Assembly (NCBI GenBank): GCA_012719125.1 | Contig: JAAYAY010000434.1 | Coordinates: forward strand, 1-64,000 | Length of the DNA: 64,000 bases | Origin: Planctomycetaceae bacterium | GTDB taxonomy: Bacteria; Planctomycetota; Planctomycetia; Pirellulales; Thermoguttaceae | Direction of reading: 5' to 3' | Shown: piece after piece, positions 28,457 to 37,392 of the stretch | Position numbering within the stretch: the first letter of the stretch is position 1 | How the letters are laid out: each line of letters opens with the position of its first letter | Notes under the pieces: generated by a model | The model's input: the letters and a program-made list of their open reading frames with translations, nothing else | What the model was told of the DNA's origin: nothing | Databases searched by the model: none | Translations under genes and position numbers: made by a program

Positions 28457-31003
28457 ATGTTATCCACCCATCCTGGCACCGCGCGGTTTCTGAAATCAGC
28501 GGCTCGGTTCGTGTTCGTTGCCAGCTTTGCAGCGACGTTGGTGGAGCGAGCCAGGTCTGATTCTCCGGCGTTCAAGGCCGACGCGATTCATCCGGAAAGG
28601 CGGACCGAAGCGAGCCCGGCGGGCAGTCATCCTGTCTCGGTGAACCCGCCCTCGCTTCTCTGGCCTGTCACCTCGGGCAGCGGCGTCCGGTATCAAGTGC
28701 GACTCTCGCAGGAGGAACGGTTTGCCGACGGCGGGACTATCAAAGCGAGCGATCTCCGCTGGGCCATGTTCAATCCACACCGCCGGCTCGACGAAGGCAC
28801 CTGGTATTGGCAGGTCGGCACGACGAAGAAACCCGGTGCGGATGCCGAGTGGTCGCCGGTTCATTCCTTCAAGGTGGACGATACGGCACGGGAGTTCGTC
28901 ACGCCCCCGGCGGCGGAAATGCTCGGCGGTGTGCCCCGAGCGCATCCGCGGATCCTCGTGCCGGCGGACAAGCTCTCTCGGCTGCGAGACAAGCTCCAGG
29001 GAACCGAGATACGAAAGGATTACGTCCGGGTGGCCGAGAGGCTGGTCGGCAAGTCGGTTCGCGGGGTTGAAGGTGCGCTGCCGTCCGAGACCGGCAAGAA
29101 CCAGTTCGAATCGAAGAACTTCGCCAAGTGGGCCAGCAAGGGCTACGCCGGGAAACTGCTCGACGAGATCAAGTCGCTCTCGGTGGCCTACCTGGCCACA
29201 GGCGACGAGCGTTTCGCCCGGGAGGCAATCCGCCGCGGTATCCTGGTTGCCGGATTTGACCCGAAAGGTCCCACGTCTCGCTCGGTCAGCGATTTCGCCG
29301 ACGGCTCGTGCATGGAAGCCCTGGCACTGGTCTACGATTGCTGTCACGACCTGCTTTCCGACTCGGAGAAAGCCCAACTTCGCGACGCCATGGTCGCCCG
29401 GGTTGCGCCGTGGTTCGCCCGGCAGATGAACGACCTGGAATCGCGAGTGTTCAACGCCCACATCTGGCAGCACATCCTTCAGCAGGCCACCGAAGTGGCC
29501 CTGGCCCTGTATGGCGACGTGCCCGAGGCGGAATTGTGGCTCTCTTATGTGTACGAACTCTGGCCGGCTCGCGTTCCCCTTCTGGGCGGCGACGACGGCG
29601 GGTGGGCCAACGGCATCAGCTACTTCGGCACGAATTTCAAGACGCTGATGGAGATGCCGACCTTGCTGAGACGTTTCAGCGGCGTCGACTTCTGCGGCCA
29701 TCCCTGGTATCGCAACACGATCTATTACCAACTCTACGCCTGGCCGCCGGGATCGGCCTCCGACGGCTTCGGCGACGGCGCCGAACGGCCGGACTCACCG
29801 TCGGGCGGACGGGCCATGTTCGCCCACTTTCTGGCAACCCGCTTCCAGGATCCGGTGGCCCTCTGGTACGCACGGCAGATCGTCGGGAATCGCAATCTCG
29901 ATTCGCTGCTGCCCCCCATGCTCCTATTTGATCGTGTGCTGAGCGAAGGTGGGCCAAGGCTTCCGGAGCCGGCCCTGCCCGACGACTTGCCCCAAGCCCG
30001 AGCGTTTCGCGACATCGGCCTGGTGACCATGCACACCGACCTTGCGGCACCGCAGGACAACCTGATGCTCGCTTATCGCTCCAGCCCCTTCGGGTCCTAC
30101 AACCACATGCACAGCGACCAGAACGCTCTGCATATCGTCTGCGGCGGCAAACGACTGTTCTCCGGGTCGGGCTACTACATCGCCTACGGCGACGAGCACT
30201 TCCAGGGCTGGTACACCCACACCCGGGGCCAGAACTCTATCCTTATCGACGGCAAAGGCCAGGTTCGCGGCGCGGAAGGCTACGGCTGGATCGCCCGCTA
30301 CCTGCACGGCCGGCAGATCACCTACTGCACGGGCGACGCCTCCAGCGCCTACGGCGACGCCGGGCTGACGCGGTTCCGCCGCCACGTGGCCTTCCTGCGT
30401 CCCGATATCGTGGTCATCTACGACGACCTCCAGGCCGATCATGCCGCCGAGTGGAGTTGGCTGCTCCACAGTCCCGGTAAGATCGAAACGGACGTCGACA
30501 CAAACCGGTTCCTCGCAACGACCGACAACGCCCAAGCCCGGATCAACATGTTCGCATCCAGCCCCGTGAAGGGAACCGTCTCCGACCAGTTCGACCCACC
30601 CGCCCTCAACTGGCGAGACAAGAAAGACAGTGGCAAGACGATCAAGTATCCGAACCAATGGCACTTGGCGGTCGTGCCGAACGAGAAATCGGCAAAGGCC
30701 CGATTCCTGGCGGTTCTCCAGATCCGCCCCGGCAAGGCAACAACTCCGGAGGAGCCACGGCGCGAAGCCGACGGCACGATCCGCGTGGCCGATTGGCGGA
30801 TTACCGCGGGCTTGGATTCTTCCCGGCCGGCCTCGCTATTGATCGACCGGGCCGACGGCGGCGCCGCCTTGGCGGTCGACTGTGCGGCGGTCACCGTCGC
30901 AGGAACCGAGCACAAACTGTCGGGGTCAGAATCGCTGCTGGTCGAGGCAGCGGAGGGGATTGTCTGCCGGTGTGGCGACGAATTGCCGGAGGCGGCGAGG
31001 TGA
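28457..31003 (+). CDS. Heparinase II/III family polysaccharide lyase with DUF4962-like N-terminus
   Basis: An 848-aa protein with an N-terminal export signal (about residues 1-35). Residues 45-165 are a fibronectin-like module seen in DUF4962-type proteins (VNPPSLLWPV, GTWYWQVG). Residues 165-500 form an alpha-toroid with HPRILVP, NAHIWQH and DGGWANGISY. The C-terminal beta-sandwich (about 530-848) holds the heparinase II/III signature region SYNHMHSDQNALHI and GWYTHTRGQNSILIDGKG. It should cleave uronic-acid-containing glycans by beta-elimination; the exact substrate is not evident. It is consistent with a sulfatase-bearing, glycan-degrading lifestyle. Confidence 0.88.
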   Translation: MLSTHPGTARFLKSAARFVFVASFAATLVERARSDSPAFKADAIHPERRTEASPAGSHPVSVNPPSLLWPVTSGSGVRYQVRLSQEERFADGGTIKASDLRWAMFNPHRRLDEGTWYWQVGTTKKPGADAEWSPVHSFKVDDTAREFVTPPAAEMLGGVPRAHPRILVPADKLSRLRDKLQGTEIRKDYVRVAERLVGKSVRGVEGALPSETGKNQFESKNFAKWASKGYAGKLLDEIKSLSVAYLATGDERFAREAIRRGILVAGFDPKGPTSRSVSDFADGSCMEALALVYDCCHDLLSDSEKAQLRDAMVARVAPWFARQMNDLESRVFNAHIWQHILQQATEVALALYGDVPEAELWLSYVYELWPARVPLLGGDDGGWANGISYFGTNFKTLMEMPTLLRRFSGVDFCGHPWYRNTIYYQLYAWPPGSASDGFGDGAERPDSPSGGRAMFAHFLATRFQDPVALWYARQIVGNRNLDSLLPPMLLFDRVLSEGGPRLPEPALPDDLPQARAFRDIGLVTMHTDLAAPQDNLMLAYRSSPFGSYNHMHSDQNALHIVCGGKRLFSGSGYYIAYGDEHFQGWYTHTRGQNSILIDGKGQVRGAEGYGWIARYLHGRQITYCTGDASSAYGDAGLTRFRRHVAFLRPDIVVIYDDLQADHAAEWSWLLHSPGKIETDVDTNRFLATTDNAQARINMFASSPVKGTVSDQFDPPALNWRDKKDSGKTIKYPNQWHLAVVPNEKSAKARFLAVLQIRPGKATTPEEPRREADGTIRVADWRITAGLDSSRPASLLIDRADGGAALAVDCAAVTVAGTEHKLSGSESLLVEAAEGIVCRCGDELPEAAR

Positions 31004-31071
31004 GTCTGATAGTCAATACCCTCGACAGCAAATGCGAGCTTGAAGAGTTCTCAATTGCCGCCATCTCTTTT

Positions 31072-31575
31072 CTATGCGTCTTCATCCTCCAGTTTCTCTG
31101 GTGCTGCCCAGTACAGAGTGTACTGCATGGTCCTGAGCAACGGAAATTGCTCCGGGATGGCACTGCCGACCGGGGAGCCGATCGCGATGATGTCCTTCGC
31201 GATTAGCTTGTACAGCTTCCAGATGGGAACAACCTTACCGCTTCCAACCACCGAATGGTTCTTGTCACTTCCCCAGAGCACAGCCCACTGTTCGAAAGTC
31301 TTGTTGTGCGGAAGCCAGGGGAAGATCTCTGGAATAATGTACTTCCTTCCAGCCTCGAATTTCTTCCGGAAACGTTGCTCTCGCTTTTCCCACGTATGTG
31401 CGTCGATTGACGGTTCGATTTGGATCAGATGGTTGTTCAAAGGGTGATAGCCGACAATGTCCAACTCCCCCTGAAAACCGCCGTGGGGCAGTTTGCCGAC
31501 TTTGACGTTCCGCCGAACGAAATAGCCTTTGTACTCAAGCCATTCCGCCACCAGTTGCTCTAGGTGATTTGCCAT
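31072..31575 (-). CDS. Predicted PD-(D/E)XK-like nuclease fold protein
   Basis: A 167-aa protein with HLEQLVAEWLEYKGYFVRRN followed by GELDIVGYHP and then LIQIEPS. This is the spacing of a PD-(D/E)XK nuclease core (E/D then E-x-K), although the terminal Lys is replaced by Ser, so catalysis is uncertain. The helix WEKREQRFRKKFEAGRKYI follows. No partner gene is adjacent. It and the following ~200 bp look more AT-rich than the surroundings, which suggests acquisition. The ATG at 31575 was preferred to a GTG three codons upstream. Confidence 0.6.
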   Translation of the reverse strand: MANHLEQLVAEWLEYKGYFVRRNVKVGKLPHGGFQGELDIVGYHPLNNHLIQIEPSIDAHTWEKREQRFRKKFEAGRKYIIPEIFPWLPHNKTFEQWAVLWGSDKNHSVVGSGKVVPIWKLYKLIAKDIIAIGSPVGSAIPEQFPLLRTMQYTLYWAAPEKLEDEDA

Positions 31576-31789
31576 GTCCCTCACTCACGTGCGAACGTCA
31601 CCCTCTCACCGCGAGACCCTGAATCTACGGGCTAACACAAACGTAGTCAAATCCGCAAGTTAAGTCAGAGCCTTCGTTTGCCTAATCGCTACAGTGACTT
31701 CGGCACGATAAATCTTGTTTACTGCCATCAATTTACTACTACACAAACTTGACTACTTGCTTGCAACGTGAATACATTACCATTCCACC
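31576..31789. other. AT-rich intergenic stretch
   Basis: About 210 bp of clearly AT-richer sequence than the rest of the window, upstream of the nuclease-like gene. No ORF, strong hairpin or recognised repeat is seen. It probably contains the promoter of that gene and may mark the edge of acquired DNA. Confidence 0.4.
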
Positions 31790-32554
31790 CTACCTCGTCG
31801 GCGAATAATCCATCGCCTTCATGAACACCGACTTCACTCCGTCTTTCACGGTCAAGGGCCCGCCGGCTGCATCCTCGGAGGCTTTCCGGGCAGCCACCCA
31901 GTCGGGATCGGCGCGAAACGCGTCGAACGAGGCCTTGGCCGCCTCGGGGCTGGCGTGGGTGAGCAGGTAGATCAGCTTCTCGCCGGCACCGGGCTGACCC
32001 TCGACCGGGTTCCAGTAGCCGTACTGCTCGATGCCGTGACGTTTGAACAGGGCCACCGTGTGGTCGCGGAACCGGGCGTTCAGGCGGTCTAAGTTGCCCG
32101 GCGAGGTCGTGTAGGTCCGTAATTCGAACACGCGGTTCTCGGCCACCGACGGCTTGATCTCCGGCGAGTAGTCGGTGGCCTCAAGCTGCACCGATTCGAC
32201 CTTGGTGACAAGCTTGCCGTTGGCCTCGCTCTGCTTTCGCACTTCCTGCCATTGGGGATCGGCGAAGAAAGCCTTCCAGGCCTGCTCGCGAGCCTCCCGG
32301 CAGGGGAAAGCCAGCAGGTAGACGAGCACGTTGTCGGTATTGTCGAGAGGCACCCAGTAGCCGATGCTGGTCAGCCCATGCTTCTCGAACAATGCCAGCG
32401 TGTGGTCCCGAAATCGGGCGTTCAGATCGTTCAATCGGCCGGGGGCCGCGTAGTAGGTGCGCAGTTCGTAAACGGGCGTTTCCTTCTCAGCGGCTGAAAG
32501 AATGCCGCTTGCCGCCAATACGAGGGCTGACGTTAGAATCCCTTTGATCATCAT
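31790..32554 (-). CDS. Secreted NIPSNAP family protein (two domains)
   Basis: A 254-aa exported protein. Residues 1-22 are a signal peptide (ALVLAASGILSAA). Two NIPSNAP ferredoxin-like domains follow, each opening with ELRTY-type strands (YELRTYYAAPGRLNDLNARFRDHT and FELRTYTTSPGNLDRL...), then SIGYW/QYGYW and LLAFPCREA/LLTHASPEA strands. The internal repeat shows a duplication. Such proteins are common in planctomycetes next to sugar oxidoreductases, but their biochemical role is not settled. It is transcribed with the CBM9-like protein and regulator in the minus-strand arm of the locus. Confidence 0.9.
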   Translation of the reverse strand: MMIKGILTSALVLAASGILSAAEKETPVYELRTYYAAPGRLNDLNARFRDHTLALFEKHGLTSIGYWVPLDNTDNVLVYLLAFPCREAREQAWKAFFADPQWQEVRKQSEANGKLVTKVESVQLEATDYSPEIKPSVAENRVFELRTYTTSPGNLDRLNARFRDHTVALFKRHGIEQYGYWNPVEGQPGAGEKLIYLLTHASPEAAKASFDAFRADPDWVAARKASEDAAGGPLTVKDGVKSVFMKAMDYSPTR

Positions 32555-32642
32555 GGTACTGCTCCGGAACCGAGTCTTGTGATGCAGAATCTACCGCCGT
32601 TCCACTATAGCAACCGCCAATTCCCCTGCCCACAGAAAGCAC

Positions 32643-33287
32643 TTACCTCCGCATGACAAGCCGCCCAAACGACGCCGGCACGTGAAAGTCCGGCTCCGCC
32701 GTCTGCGGATCGACCCAACTGATCCAACTCTCGCTCCACCCCGAACCCTCTGTGTGGCTGAATTCGGCCCGATAGATGCCGAACTTGATGGGCCGGCCGG
32801 AATCGAGTGCCGGGAATCCGAGCAATTGGAGCGACCTGAGCGGAATCAGCCCCTCCACGCGATAGCCTTCCTCCGTTCGCCGGCCCGTCACGTCGAGACC
32901 CGGACAGGCCCACGAGCGATCGAACCGGCGGTAGTAATTGGCGTGATAGTCGAGCACCCGGCCGAGCGGATCGATTTCCAGGCAATAGTAATTGGCCAGT
33001 TCGTCGTCCAGGGCAAAGAACAATTCCACGCGATCTTCGCGAACGACGTCTTCCTTGCCCTGATAGTCTTCGGCCAGAACGACGTCGTCGTCGTCCGCAC
33101 GAAAGGCGAAGTAGAGAGCCCAGTCGTCAAACAACGCGCGGAACTCGGTCCGCGGCACCGGGCGGTTCTCCCAGGGAAAGGCAAACCCTGTCTCCAGGTT
33201 CGCCTGCTCCCAGGCCAGTTCATTGATGATGCCGTCGAGATTGATTTCGGCACCAGGAACGTAGCGGGCTTCGTAGGTCTTGGTCAT
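32643..33287 (-). CDS. CBM9-like carbohydrate-binding protein
   Basis: A 214-aa protein covering a single family-9-like carbohydrate-binding/DOMON-type sandwich. Family landmarks are the N-terminal INLDGIINELAWEQA, ALYFAFRADDDDV, VELFFALDDELANYYCLEIDPLGRV and the C-terminal RVEGLIPLRSL. No signal peptide is seen, which is unusual for a polysaccharide-binding module, so it may bind a sugar in the cytosol or be exported another way. It sits between the regulator and the NIPSNAP gene, on the same strand as both. Confidence 0.85.
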   Translation of the reverse strand: MTKTYEARYVPGAEINLDGIINELAWEQANLETGFAFPWENRPVPRTEFRALFDDWALYFAFRADDDDVVLAEDYQGKEDVVREDRVELFFALDDELANYYCLEIDPLGRVLDYHANYYRRFDRSWACPGLDVTGRRTEEGYRVEGLIPLRSLQLLGFPALDSGRPIKFGIYRAEFSHTEGSGWSESWISWVDPQTAEPDFHVPASFGRLVMRR

Positions 33288-33320
33288 CGGCGTTTCCAGG
33301 TGTTAGGGGGGCCGGAGAAA

Positions 33321-33447
33321 TGGAATGATGGAACGGTGGAATAGTGGAATGATGGAATGGTCGAGGGAGACAGGGATGCGAGCGAGGGGCAGATTCACAA
33401 CAACCCATCATTCCGTTCTCCCGTTCTCCCGTTCTTCCATCATTCCT
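33321..33447. repeat. Palindromic element with GGAATGATGGAA arms (copy 1)
   Basis: The left arm (33321-33360) contains two ggaatgatggaa motifs. The right arm (33405-33447) contains the complementary forms and a triplicated CGTTCTCC run. The core reads GGGATGCGAGCGAGGGGCAG. A second copy lies at 41397-41513 in the opposite orientation. It is likely a miniature palindromic mobile element between the CBM9-like gene and the regulator. Confidence 0.65.
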
Positions 33448-33483
33448 GTCCGTGAATCAACGACTCCGTCGCTTCTGGTGTGC

Positions 33484-34662
33484 TCAGTCGTCCGCCCGGC
33501 TGCCGCTGCGATATTCCCCCGGCGTCTGGCCGGTCACGCGTTTGAAGCACTCGCACATCGATTCCATATACTCGAATCCTGCCAGCCGGGCAATCTTCAC
33601 CAGCGGATAGTCGGTCATCGATAGAAGATGTTTTACGCGATCCAGCCGCACCCGAAGGATCTCCGCCTTGGGAGAACGGCCCAGCAGTCGGCTGAAACGG
33701 CGTTCCAGGGTGCTGCGGGAGACGTGCACGTGCTGGACGACGTCGCTTACCTGGATGCCGTCACAGGCGCGGCTGCGGATGAAGTAGACGGCGGCGGCCA
33801 CGTCGGCGTCGCCGACAGCCACGATGTCGGTCGACTGCCGGGGCACAACCGCCAACGGCTCCACCAGGATTGGATCCGCCGGCGGGGCTTCACCGTCGAG
33901 CAGCCGGTCCAGCAGGCTGGCCGCCTGGTAGCCGACCCCTTCCGAATTCTGCTCGATGCTGCTGAGCGGCGGATGGCAGAGTTCGCAGATCAGTTCGTCG
34001 TTATCCACGCCGATCACGGCCAGTTCTTCAGGGACGGCGATATTCCGGTCGCTGCAGGCCATGAGCACCTGGTGCGCCCGCAGGTCGTTGCAGGCCATCA
34101 GCCCCACCGGCTTCGGCAGCGAGCTGACCCAAGTGGCCACAGTCTCTTCGCAACGCAACTCGTGGTCTTCACTGGCCGAAATGAACGAAGTGCCCGGTTG
34201 CCGGGGGTTGTCGTAGACGCTGACCTCGTATCCCAGCCGGTTCAGGTAGTCGACGAAGCATTCTCCGCGGGCCTCGGAGGAGTAGATGCCTGGCAGGCCG
34301 CAGTAGGCGAAATGTTTGAGCCCCCGCTCGATCAGGTGGTCGGCGGCCAGGTGGGCGATCGCCCGGTTGTCGGTGATCACGCCCGGGATACCCTCGGTGC
34401 TGCGGTGCTCGAACAGATCGACAACCGGCACGCCCAGTTTTCGAATCGCGCCGAGAAGCTCCCTGTTCTCGATCCGGGCGATGATGCCGTCGCCCTGCCA
34501 ATTCTTGAGCCAGCCCGGGGCTCCGTCGCACAGACGCCGTTCGGTCTGGTAGATTTTCCAGCTTTCGTGGGCTTTCACGTAATGGGCGATGCCCGCGAGC
34601 ACCCCTCGCCCGTAAGCTCGGGACCATTCGATGAGCAGTGCGATCTTGCGGCGTTCGGGCAT
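33484..34662 (-). CDS. XylR-type transcriptional regulator (LacI-like sensor plus AraC HTH)
   Basis: A 392-aa regulator. Residues 5-280 form a type-I periplasmic-binding-protein-like sugar sensor (KIALLIEWSRAYGRGVLAGI, GVITDNRAIAHLAADHL, LAVIGVDNDELICELCHPPLSSIEQN). Residues 290-388 are an AraC double helix-turn-helix (VQHVHVSRSTLERRFSRLLG, IARLAGFEYMESMCECFKRVTGQTPGEYR). This is the XylR-like arrangement that activates sugar genes on ligand binding. It is divergent from the seven-gene oxidoreductase cluster, so it probably controls it. The ATG at 34662 is preferred over a GTG five codons upstream. Confidence 0.93.
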   Translation of the reverse strand: MPERRKIALLIEWSRAYGRGVLAGIAHYVKAHESWKIYQTERRLCDGAPGWLKNWQGDGIIARIENRELLGAIRKLGVPVVDLFEHRSTEGIPGVITDNRAIAHLAADHLIERGLKHFAYCGLPGIYSSEARGECFVDYLNRLGYEVSVYDNPRQPGTSFISASEDHELRCEETVATWVSSLPKPVGLMACNDLRAHQVLMACSDRNIAVPEELAVIGVDNDELICELCHPPLSSIEQNSEGVGYQAASLLDRLLDGEAPPADPILVEPLAVVPRQSTDIVAVGDADVAAAVYFIRSRACDGIQVSDVVQHVHVSRSTLERRFSRLLGRSPKAEILRVRLDRVKHLLSMTDYPLVKIARLAGFEYMESMCECFKRVTGQTPGEYRSGSRADD

Positions 34663-35086
34663 GATCCGGCCAATCACAAGAACCAGTCTCGCCGCGACCG
34701 CAGGCCAGATCGTTTAACCCGCTGCCGCAGGCGAGGAACTCAGAGCACAGACTCACTCGGCCACACACGCGGGTGGCTAACTCGCAGCGAAGAACCCGCC
34801 GAAAGCGATGAATAATCGTAATACGTGCCAGCACCCCTCCGTGACCATCCTCTGCAACTCGTTCCGAGTATATCGCTAGTTTCGGCACATTTCCATCCAG
34901 CACCCCCCCGAGAGAGAATCGTCTCTGTGACGAAAAATCACAAACCGATTGACGCAAAACACTATTGATGTTCCCCTGCCGGTCCCGGAAGATCATTTCT
35001 GAGCTCTAAGCGACGGGGCAAACTCGCGCGGTAGAAAGGGGTAGCCGAGCGGCCCATTCAGAAGGCACAAGACGGAGAACGAACTC
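34663..35086. promoter_or_regulatory. Divergent control region between the XylR-type regulator and the sugar cluster
   Basis: This 424-bp region has no gene. It contains TGTGA-N7-TCACA at 34926-34942, an inverted repeat resembling a CRP-type half-site pair but with a 7-nt spacer, and a TTGACG at 34949-34954. Both lie in the expected place for control of the plus-strand genes. No convincing -10 box was found. Binding sites for the XylR-type regulator are expected here, but XylR-like sites are usually direct repeats and I could not assign one. Confidence 0.4.
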
Positions 35087-36079
35087 ATGAACGTGAAGAA
35101 TATCCTTCTCACCGGCGCGGCAGGGAAGATCGGCCGGGCTGTGCTGCCCGAACTCTCCAAGGCCGGCTACTCGGTCCGGGCACTGGAATACACCGACGGG
35201 CTGAAGGTCGACCGCTTGCCGAACGTCGAAGTCGTCACCGGCGATTTGCGCGACCCCTCCACGGCCAAGAGACTGATTGCCGACATGGACGTCGTCATCC
35301 ACATGGCCAACGTCAAGGAAAACAAGGAACTGTTCCTCGACGCCAACATCAAGGGCACCTTCTATCTGCTCGACGCCTGCAAAGAGGCGGGCAACGTCAA
35401 GCAGTTCATCCAGGCCGGTTCCGACGCCCGGGCGGGGATCTACTACTATCCCCAGCCGATCCCGATCGACGAAAACCATCGCCACTCGGGTTATCCCGGC
35501 TATTATCCTCTCTCCAAGGTGCTGGAAGAGGTGATGTGCGAGCAGTACCAGATCATGTACCAGACGCCGATCACCATCCTGCGGTTCTCCTGGGTCCACG
35601 ACGAAGACGACATCCTGGCCCACGTGACCCTTGAGGAGCCGTGTCTCGGCGTGCCCGTCTGGCGAGACTGGGCCGTCACGCCCGAACAGAAAGCCTATTT
35701 CAAGGAAGGAAAGAACGGCGTCGCCTGCCTGGTCCATGCCGACGGCAGTGCGGGCAAGCGGCACATCGTGAGCATCAAGGACGTCGTCAAGTCGATCATG
35801 CTGGCCATCGGCAATCCGACGGCCATCGGCGAGGCCTTCAACGTGTCGGGCCCGTCGCCTTTCGCCTACGACGCCATGGCCAACTATGTAGCGGAGAAGC
35901 TCAACCTGCCCGTCGTGCGGTTCGAGGTCAGCGAGTTCAACGACTTTTGCATTGAAATGAGCAAATCCCGCTCCGTCCTGGGCTTCACCCCTGAATACGA
36001 CATTTTCCGCATCGTCGACGACGCCCTGGCGTTCCGCGCCGCCGGAAAGACCCGCTCCGCATGCCTCTATCCGGGGTAG
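35087..36079 (+). CDS. NAD(P)-dependent epimerase/dehydratase-like extended SDR
   Basis: A 330-aa cytosolic enzyme. The Rossmann motif TGAAGKIG is at residues 9-16, the DVVIHMA segment at about 68-74, and the active-site YPLSK gives Y140 and K144. This places it with extended short-chain dehydrogenases acting on sugars or sugar acids (uronate dehydrogenase-like members share this layout). It is the first gene of the divergent cluster, so a role in oxidising the locus's sugar is likely. The downstream gene starts 100 bp later. Confidence 0.9.
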   Translation: MNVKNILLTGAAGKIGRAVLPELSKAGYSVRALEYTDGLKVDRLPNVEVVTGDLRDPSTAKRLIADMDVVIHMANVKENKELFLDANIKGTFYLLDACKEAGNVKQFIQAGSDARAGIYYYPQPIPIDENHRHSGYPGYYPLSKVLEEVMCEQYQIMYQTPITILRFSWVHDEDDILAHVTLEEPCLGVPVWRDWAVTPEQKAYFKEGKNGVACLVHADGSAGKRHIVSIKDVVKSIMLAIGNPTAIGEAFNVSGPSPFAYDAMANYVAEKLNLPVVRFEVSEFNDFCIEMSKSRSVLGFTPEYDIFRIVDDALAFRAAGKTRSACLYPG

Positions 36080-36179
36080 GCCACGTGGAGATTACGGGCG
36101 TTGATTTCCATATTGCGAACGAAAGGGCTATGATCTGGCTTTCAGGGGGAAGAAGAGTTCACCCATCGAGGAGACAACC

Positions 36180-37205
36180 ATGCCAAATAGGAATCCGTTT
36201 TTCGTCCTCGTGTTTGCGGCCGTGCTTCTGGCTTTGGCATTGACAGCAGGCAACGCTCCCGCCGCCGAACCCACCCTTCCGCTCAAGGCGGGCATCATCG
36301 GCATGGACGCCCACGCCCTGCCCTGGACCAAGATCATCAACAATCCGGAAGCCACCGGCGAACTGGCCGACATGACCGTGGTTGCCGGCTATCCCGGCGG
36401 CAGCCCCGACATTCCCCAGAGCATGGAGTTGCTCGAAAAGAGCGTGAAACCCGTCTCCGAAATGGGCGTGGAGATCGTCGACTCGATCGACGAACTGCTC
36501 AAGAAGGTCGACGTGGTCCTGATCCTGAGCATCGACGGCCGGACGCACCTGGAGCAGGCCAGGCCGGTGTTCGCCTCGGGCAAGCGGTTGTACATCGACA
36601 AGCCGATCGCCGGATCGCTGGCCGACGCGATCGCGATCTTCCGAATGGCGAAGGAGCACAACGTTCCTTGTTTCAGTAGTTCGTCACTGCGGTTTGCCGA
36701 TCGGACGCTCAACGTCAGAAAGGACCCCGCCTTGGGCGAACTTGTCGGCTGCGATCAGTATGCCCCGTGCAGCCTGGAACCGCACCATCCCGACTTCTTC
36801 TGGTACGGAATCCACGGCGTGGAGCCGTTGTTCACGATCATGGGGCCCGGCTGCGTGTCGGTCTCGCGGGTCCACACCGAGGGAACCGATATGGCCGTCG
36901 GGGTCTGGAGCGACGGACGGATCGGCACGTTCCGTGGCATCCGCCAGGGTCAGCGGGGCTACGGTTCCACGGTCTTCGGTACGAAGGGGATCGTACCTGG
37001 CGGCGGGTTTGACGGCTACGAGCCGTTGATCGTCGAGATCGTCAAGTTCTTCAAGACGGGCATAGCGCCCGTCAGCGAAGCCGAAACGCTGGAAATCTTC
37101 GCCTTCATGGAAGCCGCCGACGAAAGCAAACGCCAGGGCGGCTGCCCGGTGACGCTGGAAAGCGTGATGAAGAAAGCGCAGCAGGAAGCCGCTGCGATCA
37201 AATGA
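36180..37205 (+). CDS. Secreted Gfo/Idh/MocA-like oxidoreductase
   Basis: A 341-aa member with a Sec signal (LVFAAVLLALALTAGNAPAA) instead of a Tat signal. The Rossmann part begins LKAGIIGMDAHALPW, where the usual glycine motif is degenerate. The EKP signature is DKP (D140-K141-P142), and a GIHGVEPLF segment supplies the probable His. The weak cofactor motif plus Sec export (unfolded, without cofactor) suggest that it may have lost dehydrogenase activity, or binds cofactor after export. It is the second gene of the cluster. Confidence 0.85.
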   Translation: MPNRNPFFVLVFAAVLLALALTAGNAPAAEPTLPLKAGIIGMDAHALPWTKIINNPEATGELADMTVVAGYPGGSPDIPQSMELLEKSVKPVSEMGVEIVDSIDELLKKVDVVLILSIDGRTHLEQARPVFASGKRLYIDKPIAGSLADAIAIFRMAKEHNVPCFSSSSLRFADRTLNVRKDPALGELVGCDQYAPCSLEPHHPDFFWYGIHGVEPLFTIMGPGCVSVSRVHTEGTDMAVGVWSDGRIGTFRGIRQGQRGYGSTVFGTKGIVPGGGFDGYEPLIVEIVKFFKTGIAPVSEAETLEIFAFMEAADESKRQGGCPVTLESVMKKAQQEAAAIK

Positions 37206-37392
37206 ACCACACCGAAGAACCAAATCCGAAATCCGAAACAAATCCCAAATCCAAGAGCAGAATGTACCAAACCTCGCGGATGACGGCCGGCCGTTTTGAA
37301 CCTTACGTATTCGTGTTTCGAGCTTGTTTCGTATTTCGGGCTTCGTATTTCGTATTTCCCTTTTGCCTATCGCCTTCCCCACGGAGCTTGCC
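37206..37392. repeat. Intergenic inverted-repeat element rich in TTTCGTATTTCG/AAATCCGAAA
   Basis: A left segment (37222-37246, aaatccgaaatccgaaac) is imperfectly complementary to a right segment (37316-37360) built of repeated TTCGTATTTCG-type words. It looks like a decayed palindromic element. No gene is present; the right arm ends about 30 bp before the next start at 37393. Confidence 0.5.

Noticed and set aside
31604-31789. Possible tRNA or small RNA in the AT-rich gap
   Set aside because: No cloverleaf, T-loop motif or conserved stem was found on either strand.
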